Shown piece by piece: positions 41,222 to 47,852 of a stretch of DNA of 52,572 bases. The DNA lies in contig CAKPTK010000001.1 in assembly GCA_934190685.1 (NCBI GenBank), positions 1 through 52,572 of the forward strand. Reading direction: 5' to 3'. Within the stretch, counting starts at the first letter, position 1. Every line of letters begins with the position of its first letter. Under the pieces are notes generated by a model. It saw only the letters and a list, made by a program, of their open reading frames with translations. It had not been told where the DNA came from and made no database searches. The translations under genes were made by a program, and so were the position numbers. This DNA comes from an uncultured Prevotella sp. Lineage in GTDB: Bacteria > Bacteroidota > Bacteroidia > Bacteroidales > Bacteroidaceae.

Positions 41222-41362
41222 CAAAAGACAATACCACTTCATATCTTCAAAAGACACAATTATTACATTAAGGGATTATGCGGTAAAGAAATCGCAAGTT
41301 TAGTTTATAAAGTTATATTATATGCATTTTTAGGGACGGGCAGTGATGCCAGTCCCTTTTTT
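41222..41362 (+). ncRNA. Candidate small RNA between the hybrid sensor gene and nadA (unnamed)
   Basis: A stretch of about 140 bases bounded by a consensus -7 box (41208-41215) and an intrinsic terminator with T6 on the plus strand (41332-41362). The hybrid sensor gene already has its own terminator 45 bases before the box, and nadA lies on the other strand, so the second plus-strand terminator needs another transcript. No start codon inside opens more than a few codons (ATGCGGTAA, ATGCATTTTTAG). It ends nine bases before the nadA stop codon, so it does not overlap that gene. I cannot assign it to a known RNA family. Confidence 0.5.
41332..41362 (+). terminator. Intrinsic terminator of the candidate plus-strand small RNA
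   Basis: AGGGAC (41332-41337) pairs with GTCCCT (41352-41357) and GGCA (41339-41342) with TGCC (41347-41350), followed by T6. On the minus strand the bases after the hairpin are A-rich, so nadA is not its obvious client. Confidence 0.75.
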
Positions 41363-41370
41363 GTTGTCTA

Positions 41371-42360
41371 TCAGCTCAGCTCCAACATTCTGTGGATAGG
41401 CTTCACCGCGTCTTCCGCGATGCTGGCGTCCACATCCACTGAAGGCCATTCATACTTCAGCGTGTTGTAGATTTTCTCGAGCGAATTCATCTTCATATAC
41501 TCACACTCGTTGCAAGAGCAGCCGATGGAGCCCTCGCTCACCTCCGGCGGCACAGGATAGAAGTTCATGTCGGGACAAGTGCGTTGCATCTCGTGCAGAA
41601 TACCAGCCTCTGTGGCGACGATATATTCCTTCTGGTTGTGTTCCTGGGCATACTTCAACATCACGGCTGTGGAGCCTACCACATCGGCTATGGCAAGCAC
41701 AGGCCCCTTGCACTCAAGGTGCGCCATGACCAAGGCGCCTGGGTGCTCTTTCTTCAACTTCACGATGGCTTCCACCGAGAAACGTTCGTGCACATGGCAT
41801 CCGCCCTGCCAGAGCAACATATTGCGCCCTGTGACACTGTTGATATAAGAACCCAAGTTGTAGTCGGGACCGAAAATCAGTTTCTCGTCCTTGGGGAACG
41901 TGTCTATCACCTTCTTGGCATTGCCGGAAGTGACCACCACATCGGTGAGTGCCTTGACGGCAGCCGTGGTGTTGACATAGCTCACCACCTTATAGCCAGG
42001 ATGCTCTTCCTTATATTTCTTCAAGTCTTCCGCCTTGCAGGAGTCGGCGAGCGAGCATCCGGCATTGAGGTCGGGCACAAGCACCGTTTTGTCGGGACTG
42101 AGCAACTTGCACGTCTCCGCCATAAAGTGAACGCCGCACATCACCATAATCTTGGCGTCGGTCTCAGCTGCCTTGCGTGCCAAAGCGAGCGAGTCACCGA
42201 TAAAGTCCGCCACCTCCTGTATTTCACCTTTCGTGTAGTAGTGGGCAAGAATCACAGCGTTTTTCTCCTTGCACAGTTTGCGAATCGCAGTCTTTAAATC
42301 CAAATCCTTGTCTACGGGTTCATCGATAAACCCTTTGTCTACCCATTGTTTTTTTACCAT
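41371..42360 (-). CDS. nadA: Quinolinate synthase NadA
   Basis: A 329-residue 4Fe-4S enzyme that condenses iminoaspartate with dihydroxyacetone phosphate to quinolinate in NAD synthesis. Family motifs: VILAHYYTKGEIQEVADFIG near residue 35, MCGVHFMAETCKLL (first cluster Cys), LVPDLNAGCSLADSC, HLECKGPV (second cluster Cys) and GCSCNECEYMKMN (third cluster Cys near the C-terminus). nadB and nadC are not in the window. A -7 box TAACTTTG on the minus strand (42568-42575) would give a leader of about 200 bases running through the DnaA-box-like cluster. Confidence 0.97.
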   Translation of the reverse strand: MVKKQWVDKGFIDEPVDKDLDLKTAIRKLCKEKNAVILAHYYTKGEIQEVADFIGDSLALARKAAETDAKIMVMCGVHFMAETCKLLSPDKTVLVPDLNAGCSLADSCKAEDLKKYKEEHPGYKVVSYVNTTAAVKALTDVVVTSGNAKKVIDTFPKDEKLIFGPDYNLGSYINSVTGRNMLLWQGGCHVHERFSVEAIVKLKKEHPGALVMAHLECKGPVLAIADVVGSTAVMLKYAQEHNQKEYIVATEAGILHEMQRTCPDMNFYPVPPEVSEGSIGCSCNECEYMKMNSLEKIYNTLKYEWPSVDVDASIAEDAVKPIHRMLELS

Positions 42361-42421
42361 ATATAATAATTATCTTTTTATTCTTTATTTAAGAAAAATC
42401 TATATGAAGAGTATGATGGGG

Positions 42422-42726
42422 CGTGGATAAGTGGATAAAAAACACTCTAAATGTTTGGTGGTTTCGTATTCCACATTCGGGTGTGGTTTATCCGCAACCC
42501 CTACTGATATCTTTTGTCTGATTATCAGCGTGTATCTGTGGTTTTCCACAATGCTGTCCTCTGTGTGCAAAGTTAATAAGTTTATATCTTTTTTCGGTCT
42601 AAATCCGTGGAAAAGTTTCTAAAATATTCCTCACAAGCCTGTGGATATCCCCACATTTTGGGGGCTTCCGTGAGGTTGTGGATAAGTGGTATAGTTATGA
42701 AATCGTTGTTATGGATGTTATCCATA
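42422..42726. other. Cluster of DnaA-box-like motifs (candidate origin or DnaA-binding locus)
   Basis: In the 415-base gap between nadA and the C1 peptidase gene I read one perfect DnaA box (TGTGGATAA, complement of TTATCCACA, 42677-42685). Six more differ by one base: 42422-42430, 42430-42438, 42488-42496 (TTATCCGCA), 42542-42550 (TTTTCCACA), 42640-42648 and 42718-42726 (TTATCCATA). Two further perfect boxes lie in the neighbouring genes (43805-43813 and 44575-44583). The gap is AT-rich and has no gene. It could be a replication origin or a DnaA-titration site. Gene orientation on both sides does not diverge from here, which argues against a strong origin claim. Confidence 0.5.
42568..42575 (-). 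promoter_or_regulatory. Candidate -7 box for nadA
   Basis: TAACTTTG on the minus strand, about 208 bases before the nadA start. No -33 TTTG is seen at the usual spacing. Confidence 0.35.
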
Positions 42727-42775
42727 CACTTTTCAACAACTTTTGGGGATATCTTTTCTTTAGCTGATTTAGCCC

Positions 42776-43843
42776 TTATGACGCATGGTCGAGCGCCATT
42801 CTGTTGATGGCCACGGCGACGGTCTTGCTGCGCAGATAGGCCAATGACATATACATCAGTCCGCCGTAGGGGTTCTGAGTGCCCCATGAGTTTTTGCAGA
42901 TGACGTAGGGGTGCCCATGGTTGTCGTGTGCCAGTCCGATGAGTTCCATGCAATGGTCGTCGGTGGTGCGGAACTGCTCAAAGTCTTTCTGTCGCTCGGC
43001 TTGTGAGCAGAGATAGTGGTCGTCACCAAGTTGTGCCACTCCTCTTTTGAAGGAGAAGCCGGGTTCGCTGATGTCGCCCTCCCATGCCACAGGATGGCCC
43101 TGGCGGAGTGTGTTGACAACCATGTTGACAAGTGTGTTGACAGTCACATTGTAGAATATGCTATGTGTCTTGTTGTCAGGTATTTCCAAATCCACATAGG
43201 TGTTGAAATCGTGGTGTTGATAACTTGTAAAAGCCACATATTCATCAGGCAGACACACGCTATGGGCAAACTCTGTCGGTGTGTATTCCACGCCAAACAT
43301 ATAGACGTGTGGCGGCACGGGGGCTATTTCGTTTTGCAGCAGGTCGTCCACTTTCTTTTCCATCTCCTTCAGTCCGGTACGTCGCGCCACACATTCGTCC
43401 ACCACCCGGTACATCTTGCGGCGAGTGACGATGAAGTTGGCTTGGCTGTGGAAGGAATCATAGGGCATCAAGCCGTGCTTGTCGATGAGTTGGAGCAGCA
43501 TCGGCATCACACCCCGGTCGCTGTAAGCGATGCGGCTTTGTGACAGATAACGCTTGACAGCCTGGTCTTTCAACTGCTGGTAGATGACATATTGTGGGGA
43601 CAGATGGACTGAATCTCCCCGTAGGATGTGCTCGCTCTCGATAGTGGCGAGCATGGCGTAAATCCAGCAACTGTTGCTTCTTCCTTGGTTTTTGACGGGT
43701 GTATAGGGACAGACGATGTCGTTGGTGAAGTGCAACTTCTCCCCTATTGTCGGTTTTGTCTTCTTACAACCACTCAGCGAGAGTATCAACATCAGGGACA
43801 ACCCTGTGGATAACAACTTGGATAACTTTGTGGAATTGTACAT
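42776..43843 (-). CDS. C1-family (bleomycin hydrolase-like) peptidase, lipoprotein
   Basis: A 355-residue lipid-anchored papain-like cysteine peptidase. The signal ends in LSGC (Cys26). The catalytic triad is visible: Cys59 in NQGRSNSCWIYA, His in TTDDHCMELIGLAHD and Asn in VICKNSWGT; the Gln of the oxyanion hole is in NQGRS. The arrangement and the long helical insertion (about 100-180) resemble bleomycin hydrolase/aminopeptidase C, though this protein is shorter than cytoplasmic members (about 450) and is exported. Peptide trimming in the periplasm or at the cell surface is likely. A perfect DnaA box lies in its signal-peptide codons. Confidence 0.87.
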   Translation of the reverse strand: MYNSTKLSKLLSTGLSLMLILSLSGCKKTKPTIGEKLHFTNDIVCPYTPVKNQGRSNSCWIYAMLATIESEHILRGDSVHLSPQYVIYQQLKDQAVKRYLSQSRIAYSDRGVMPMLLQLIDKHGLMPYDSFHSQANFIVTRRKMYRVVDECVARRTGLKEMEKKVDDLLQNEIAPVPPHVYMFGVEYTPTEFAHSVCLPDEYVAFTSYQHHDFNTYVDLEIPDNKTHSIFYNVTVNTLVNMVVNTLRQGHPVAWEGDISEPGFSFKRGVAQLGDDHYLCSQAERQKDFEQFRTTDDHCMELIGLAHDNHGHPYVICKNSWGTQNPYGGLMYMSLAYLRSKTVAVAINRMALDHAS

Positions 43844-43884
43844 ATGATATTGATTTACAACCTGTTAAATATGTGGAAAAAGAA

Positions 43885-43909
43885 AGCAGAAGATGCGGAA
43901 TCCTCTGCT
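43885..43909 (-). terminator. Terminator of the GT2 gene, overlapping its stop codon
   Basis: In minus-strand sense AGCAGA and GAT pair with ATC and TCTGCT around the loop TCCGC, followed by TTCTTTTTCC. The first arm shares bases with the TAG stop codon (43908-43910). Confidence 0.7.
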
Positions 43910-44843
43910 AAATGTTTATTCTTTCCTCAATGAAATAGCGTGGTCGGCGCTTCACTTCCGTATAAATCTTTCCGATATATACTCCAGTGATGCCCACCCC
44001 CGTGGTGACTACGCCACCGATGAACCACAGAGACACGAGCATGGAAGTCCATCCCTCAATGGTTTTGCCTTGGCTGTGCTCTACCAAGGCGAACACGATC
44101 ATGAACACGGCGACAAGCGTCATGAACAGTCCCATGTAGGTGATCCAACGCAAGGGAGCCACGGAGAACGAGGTGATGCCGTCGACAGAGAACTGTATCA
44201 TTTTCTTCAGCGGATACTTGCTCTCGCCTGCCGTGCGCGCCTTTCGGTCGTAGTAGACGAAACCCTCGCGGAATCCGAGTTGCCGCACCACCCCACGAAG
44301 AAAGAGGTTGCGCTCGGGGTAAGAGAGCAGAGCCCGCATGGCTCGTTGGCTCATCCACCGGAAGTCGGCGTGGTTGTAGATGATTTCCGGGTCGGCAGTC
44401 TGCATGATGCGGTAGAATCCCTGCGCGGTGGCACGCTTGAAGAGGGTATCGGTCTCGCGTCGCTTGCGCACACCATATACAATGTCTATGCCCTTGTTGG
44501 CTAGCTTTGCCATGTCGACGATGGCGTTCTCGTCGTCTTGCAGGTCGGCGTCGATAGACACAGAGGCGTCAAACTTATCCACACATTGTTCGATGCCGCC
44601 CCACAGCGCATTCTGATGGCCCTCGTTATGGGAGAATTTCAGTCCGGACACGTTGGCATACTGGGCGCAGCACTGTTGGACAAGTGTCCATGTATGGTCG
44701 TGGCTGCCGTCGTCGACGAGCAGGATGGTGGCTTCCGTTTCTGTCTCCTCCTTGAGCCGGGTTGTGAGCAACTGCAGTCTTTCCACCGTCCAGCGGAGTA
44801 TCTCTTCCTCGTTGTAGCAAGGAACAATGATGCAAAGTTTCAT
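43908..44843 (-). CDS. GT2-family glycosyltransferase (polyprenyl-phosphate sugar transferase type)
   Basis: A 311-residue inner-membrane enzyme of the GT2 family. The GT-A domain (1-230) shows IIVPCYNEEE, LLVDDGSHDHTW, NEGHQNAL and SIDADLQDDEN with the metal-binding Asp residues. Two C-terminal membrane helices (about 232-258 and 267-292) place it with GtrB/ArnC/DPMS-like transferases, which load a sugar from a nucleotide donor onto undecaprenyl phosphate. The lipid-linked sugar would be used by GT-C enzymes; one GT-C-like protein is encoded at 20626-21888, but a link is only a guess. A terminator hairpin overlaps its stop codon. Confidence 0.92.
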   Translation of the reverse strand: MKLCIIVPCYNEEEILRWTVERLQLLTTRLKEETETEATILLVDDGSHDHTWTLVQQCCAQYANVSGLKFSHNEGHQNALWGGIEQCVDKFDASVSIDADLQDDENAIVDMAKLANKGIDIVYGVRKRRETDTLFKRATAQGFYRIMQTADPEIIYNHADFRWMSQRAMRALLSYPERNLFLRGVVRQLGFREGFVYYDRKARTAGESKYPLKKMIQFSVDGITSFSVAPLRWITYMGLFMTLVAVFMIVFALVEHSQGKTIEGWTSMLVSLWFIGGVVTTGVGITGVYIGKIYTEVKRRPRYFIEERINI

Positions 44844-44920
44844 TCTTGCGCTGTTGATTGTTTTTGTGCGCTAAGTTAATCAAAATATATGAAATACGGC
44901 TAAAAGACAATTACAATTCT

Positions 44921-44951
44921 TTTGTCATATCGAAAATAATAATTACTTTTG
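44921..44951 (+). promoter_or_regulatory. Promoter of the DUF4294 gene
   Basis: TTTG (44921-44924), 19 bases, TACTTTTG (44944-44951): a textbook -33/-7 pair. The ATG follows the -7 box after only five bases, so the transcript would be nearly leaderless. Confidence 0.7.
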
Positions 44952-44956
44952 CCGTC

Positions 44957-45607
44957 ATGACAAGGATAAGAGCTTTTCTTCTGATATGGCTGGTGTGTTG
45001 CGGATGTGCGTCGCTGCGGGCGCAGAACAGCAATCCCGTGCAGGTCAACCCCGAAGACCGTGAGGTGGACATGGACAACCCCACTTTTGTGCCCATGCTC
45101 AAAGTGGGAAAGGTGTTGCTCGGGCGCGACAGCATACAGTATGTGCAGATGAACAATGTCTACGTCTACCCTCCCCTCGAGTTCAAGAACGCCAAACAGC
45201 GGGCAGCCTACAACCGCCTTGTGTATAATGTGAAGAAGGTATTGCCCATCGCCAAGGAGTGCAACGCCATCATCCTTGAGGTGTACGACATGCTCCAGAC
45301 CATGCCCAACAAGCGTGCCAAGGACCAGTATCTGAAAAAGGTGGAGGAAGACATCAAGAAGGAATACACTCCCCGCATGAAGAAACTGACCTATGCGCAA
45401 GGTAAGTTGCTCATCAAATTGGTCAACAGGGAGTGTAATTCTTCCGCCTATGGCTTGGTGAAGGCTTTCTTGGGCCCTATCCGTGCTGGTTTCTGGCAAG
45501 CTTTTGCCTGGGCTTTTGGAGCCAGTCTGACCAAGGGTTACGACCCGAACGGCACCGACCGACTGACGGAGCGTGTGGTGCTTCTTGTGGAGGCAGGTGA
45601 ACTGTAA
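44957..45607 (+). CDS. DUF4294 family exported protein
   Basis: A 216-residue exported protein of the Bacteroidota DUF4294 family. The ATG at 44957 gives a signal peptide with basic start (MTRIRAFLLIW) cut after LRA (residue 22) before Gln23; a lipobox-like VCCGC is an alternative reading. The conserved part (about 55-175) has VYVYPPLEFKNAKQRAAYNRL (quoted only in part as a landmark), VKKVLPIAKECNAII and LTYAQGKLLIKLVNREC. The C-terminus FLGPIRAGFWQAFAWAFG may associate with a membrane. No biochemical role is known. It is divergent from the GT2 gene and probably has almost no untranslated leader. Confidence 0.85.
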   Translation: MTRIRAFLLIWLVCCGCASLRAQNSNPVQVNPEDREVDMDNPTFVPMLKVGKVLLGRDSIQYVQMNNVYVYPPLEFKNAKQRAAYNRLVYNVKKVLPIAKECNAIILEVYDMLQTMPNKRAKDQYLKKVEEDIKKEYTPRMKKLTYAQGKLLIKLVNRECNSSAYGLVKAFLGPIRAGFWQAFAWAFGASLTKGYDPNGTDRLTERVVLLVEAGEL

Positions 45608-45710
45608 GTTGTTTTTTTAATATTTGAAAAGTCTTTACAACGATTTTGTAGGGACATTTTTTTCCATAGACTCCGAAATTTCCTTTAAATACAAGGTTTC
45701 CCGCAGACTA

Positions 45711-45820
45711 CGATTTTCACCACGGTGAAAATCTAATTAGTCCGCCATTAACGGGTCGTTAGTGTGCCATTAACGATGCGCTAATGGCACACTAACGCAT
45801 CAAAAGTCGCACATTAACAG
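45711..45820 (+). repeat. Intergenic repeat element, copy B: hairpin plus tandem 22-bp units
   Basis: Second copy of the element at 21887-21988, same orientation. The hairpin has perfect 10-bp arms GATTTTCACC and GGTGAAAATC around the loop AC (45712-45733). Units of exactly 22 bp start at 45747, 45769 and 45791, with a partial fourth at 45813. The core 45715-45776 is 60/62 identical to copy A, but the later units differ and allow a 16-bp perfect stem, CGTTAGTGTGCCATTA (45757-45772) with its complement at 45782-45797. The surrounding gap 45608-45929 holds no gene; its start is AT-rich and its end carries the terminator at 45852-45893. Confidence 0.85.
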
Positions 45821-45851
45821 ATTTTGGTAGGAAAGTTTTTTACAATATACA

Positions 45852-45893
45852 AAACGAGTGTCTGTCATCGACTGAGCGATGAGACACTCGTTT
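45852..45893. terminator. Terminator between the convergent DUF4294 and adenine deaminase genes
   Basis: 12-bp arms AAACGAGTGTCT (45852-45863) and its complement (45882-45893), with inner CATCG/CGATG pairing. It lies 36 bases beyond the deaminase stop codon, with T-rich sequence on the plus-strand side and moderate T content on the other. Confidence 0.8.
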
Positions 45894-45929
45894 GTTGTTT
45901 TTATGAGATGTTGAGGGCGCACGTTCGCA

Positions 45930-47618
45930 CTATTCTTCCTTGTCTTCAAGAGAAGAGACAAAGTTCCAATGCTTGTTGTCGAACAGTCCACGGTCGGTGA
46001 GTTTCAGTTCGGGAATCACGGGCAGACACATGAAAGCCATGGTGATGAACGGTGCGTTGAGCGGACATCCCGCCTGTCGGATGGTGTCGCGGAGACGCGA
46101 ACTGCGGTAGGCAATCTCGTGGCCACTCAGCGGCGAGATAAGACCGGCGATGGGCAAGGCGGTGTCTGTCATCTCCTCGCCCGCAATCGCCACCTGTCCG
46201 CCCTGCATCTCAATCACCCGGTTCACCGCTTTGACGATGTACTCGTCGGACGAGCCGATGGCGATGATGTTGTGGCAGTCGTGGGCGATGGAAGCCGCCA
46301 TGGCTCCCTTTTTGATGCCGAAACCACGGATGAGTCCGGTCACGGGGCGTGCACCCTCCTTGTATCGGTTGTAGACCACAATCTTCTGCACTTCGTTCCA
46401 GGGATAGCGCATGTCTATCATAGGGTTGCCTGTCACATGGACAGTGTCGTGTCCAGTGAGCAGACTGCCGTCGTAAGCGCGGATGATATGTGCCGTGACA
46501 CCCCTGTTGAGTGTCATGGCGATGTCTGCGGTGCGGATGGGCTTTGCCACAAAATGGTTGGGATAGTTGTCGAGAATCGCCATCTGGTTGGTGATGGACT
46601 TGGACTGCGACTGGATAGTGCGCAGATAGGAATTGCAGTTATACACCTCCTTGCCCCGTACAAAGGTCTGGAGTACCCGGAAACGGGGCGACAGATTGTC
46701 CACGACAATGAAGTTGGCGGCATCGCCTTGTTGTAGTAATCCCCAGTGTAAGTGATAGTGGCGCTGGGGTGTGACGCAAGCCGCTTGCAGTACATCCCAT
46801 AGATTGTAGCCGTCGGCCAGGGCGCGTCCCACGATGCGGTTGATGTGTCCACGGATGAGATCATCGGGATGGCAGTCGTCCGTACAGAACATCACGCTCT
46901 CGGGATGCTCCTTCAGCAGCGGGATGAGCGCCTCGTAGTTCTTGGCGGCGGAACCTTCACGAATTTGCACCAGCATGCCTGCCGCCACGCAGTCTCTGGC
47001 CTCGTCGAGTGTCACACACTCATGCTCGGTGGTGATGCCGGCTTGGGCATATTGTCTACGCTGTTCGAGGGTCAGCCCCGGGGCATGTCCGTCCACAGGT
47101 TTTCCCTGTGCGATGGCTGCTGAAATCTTCGCCATCACCTCCTTGTCTTGGGCGAGCACACCGGGATAGTTCATCATTTCCGCCAGAAAACCGATGTCGT
47201 CGCGCGCCATCAACTCCGCAATATTCTTGCTGTCAAGCGTGGCACCGCTGGTTTCGATGTCCTCACTGCACGACGGTACGCAGGAGGGTGCGCCGAAGCA
47301 GAAGTTGAACCGAATCTGCCGTCCGCTCTTGATCATGAAGTCGATGCCCTCCTTGCCCAATACGTTGGCTATCTCGTGCGGGTCGGTGATGACGCCGATA
47401 GTGCCCTGCTCCACCGCCACGCGGGCGAATTCTGCCGGCACCATCATGCTGCTCTCTATATGTACGTGACTGTCGATGAATCCAGGCATCAGATAAGGAG
47501 CGTCTGAAGCCACACCGTCACAAGGCGTGACAGACTTGATGACCCTTTCTTCCACGTCCACTGCCCCATCGAAAATCCGACGGCGCACCACATCTACTAT
47601 ATGTCCAGTATATTTCAT
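45930..47618 (-). CDS. ade: Adenine deaminase
   Basis: A 562-residue metal-dependent amidohydrolase that converts adenine to hypoxanthine for purine salvage. The metal-binding DSHVHIESSM motif follows YLMPGFI near residue 50. Other family signatures are GTIGVITDPHEIANVLG, DGHAPGL, AGITTEHECV, FCTDDCHPDDLI (active-site Asp) and the C-terminal SIAHDCHNIIAIGSSDEYI. The ATG at 47618 is preferred over an in-frame GTG 24 bases upstream, since the conserved part begins MKYTGHIVDVV. Upstream 47643-47823 has no gene. No purine riboswitch is evident there. Confidence 0.95.
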   Translation of the reverse strand: MKYTGHIVDVVRRRIFDGAVDVEERVIKSVTPCDGVASDAPYLMPGFIDSHVHIESSMMVPAEFARVAVEQGTIGVITDPHEIANVLGKEGIDFMIKSGRQIRFNFCFGAPSCVPSCSEDIETSGATLDSKNIAELMARDDIGFLAEMMNYPGVLAQDKEVMAKISAAIAQGKPVDGHAPGLTLEQRRQYAQAGITTEHECVTLDEARDCVAAGMLVQIREGSAAKNYEALIPLLKEHPESVMFCTDDCHPDDLIRGHINRIVGRALADGYNLWDVLQAACVTPQRHYHLHWGLLQQGDAANFIVVDNLSPRFRVLQTFVRGKEVYNCNSYLRTIQSQSKSITNQMAILDNYPNHFVAKPIRTADIAMTLNRGVTAHIIRAYDGSLLTGHDTVHVTGNPMIDMRYPWNEVQKIVVYNRYKEGARPVTGLIRGFGIKKGAMAASIAHDCHNIIAIGSSDEYIVKAVNRVIEMQGGQVAIAGEEMTDTALPIAGLISPLSGHEIAYRSSRLRDTIRQAGCPLNAPFITMAFMCLPVIPELKLTDRGLFDNKHWNFVSSLEDKEE

Positions 47619-47823
47619 AGTCCTGAGATTAAGTTGTTCCACACGTTAAGAAAACCATGCCAATGGGCACAAGGGAGACTTGTTTCCATTCTTCTACCGT
47701 CGTCAACAAAATGAAAAAACAGTTGTCGGCGAGCGAAGAGCGCAATAGATTAATCCCTTGTCAGCGTTTAGTCTATCTATTGCAAAAATAGAGATAAAAA
47801 TCAGAACAGACAAGAAGAAAAAG

Positions 47824-47852
47824 GGAAAACTTGAGAAAAATCAAGATTTTCC
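47824..47852 (-). terminator. Terminator of mutS, containing its stop codon
   Basis: In minus-strand sense GGAAAA-T-CTTGA pairs with TCAAG-TTTTCC, followed by CTTTTTCTTC. The TGA stop (47841-47843) is part of the stem, so the last codons of mutS encode half of the terminator. Confidence 0.75.

Noticed and set aside
41195..41470. 91-codon plus-strand frame after the hybrid sensor gene
   Set aside because: It crosses a terminator and runs into the antisense of nadA; the region is better explained as a small RNA.
42361..42567. Possible riboswitch in the nadA leader
   Set aside because: The leader is long, but I find no conserved stem arrangement of a known NAD-related riboswitch; the short palindromes are the DnaA-box-like motifs.
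42582..42953. 123-codon minus-strand frame spanning the nadA-peptidase gap
   Set aside because: Half of it overlaps the C1 peptidase gene in another frame and the rest lies in the DnaA-box region; no start signal or motif.
47619..47642. GTG start extending adenine deaminase by eight codons
   Set aside because: The ATG at 47618 begins directly at the conserved part; no ribosome-binding or homology reason favours the GTG.
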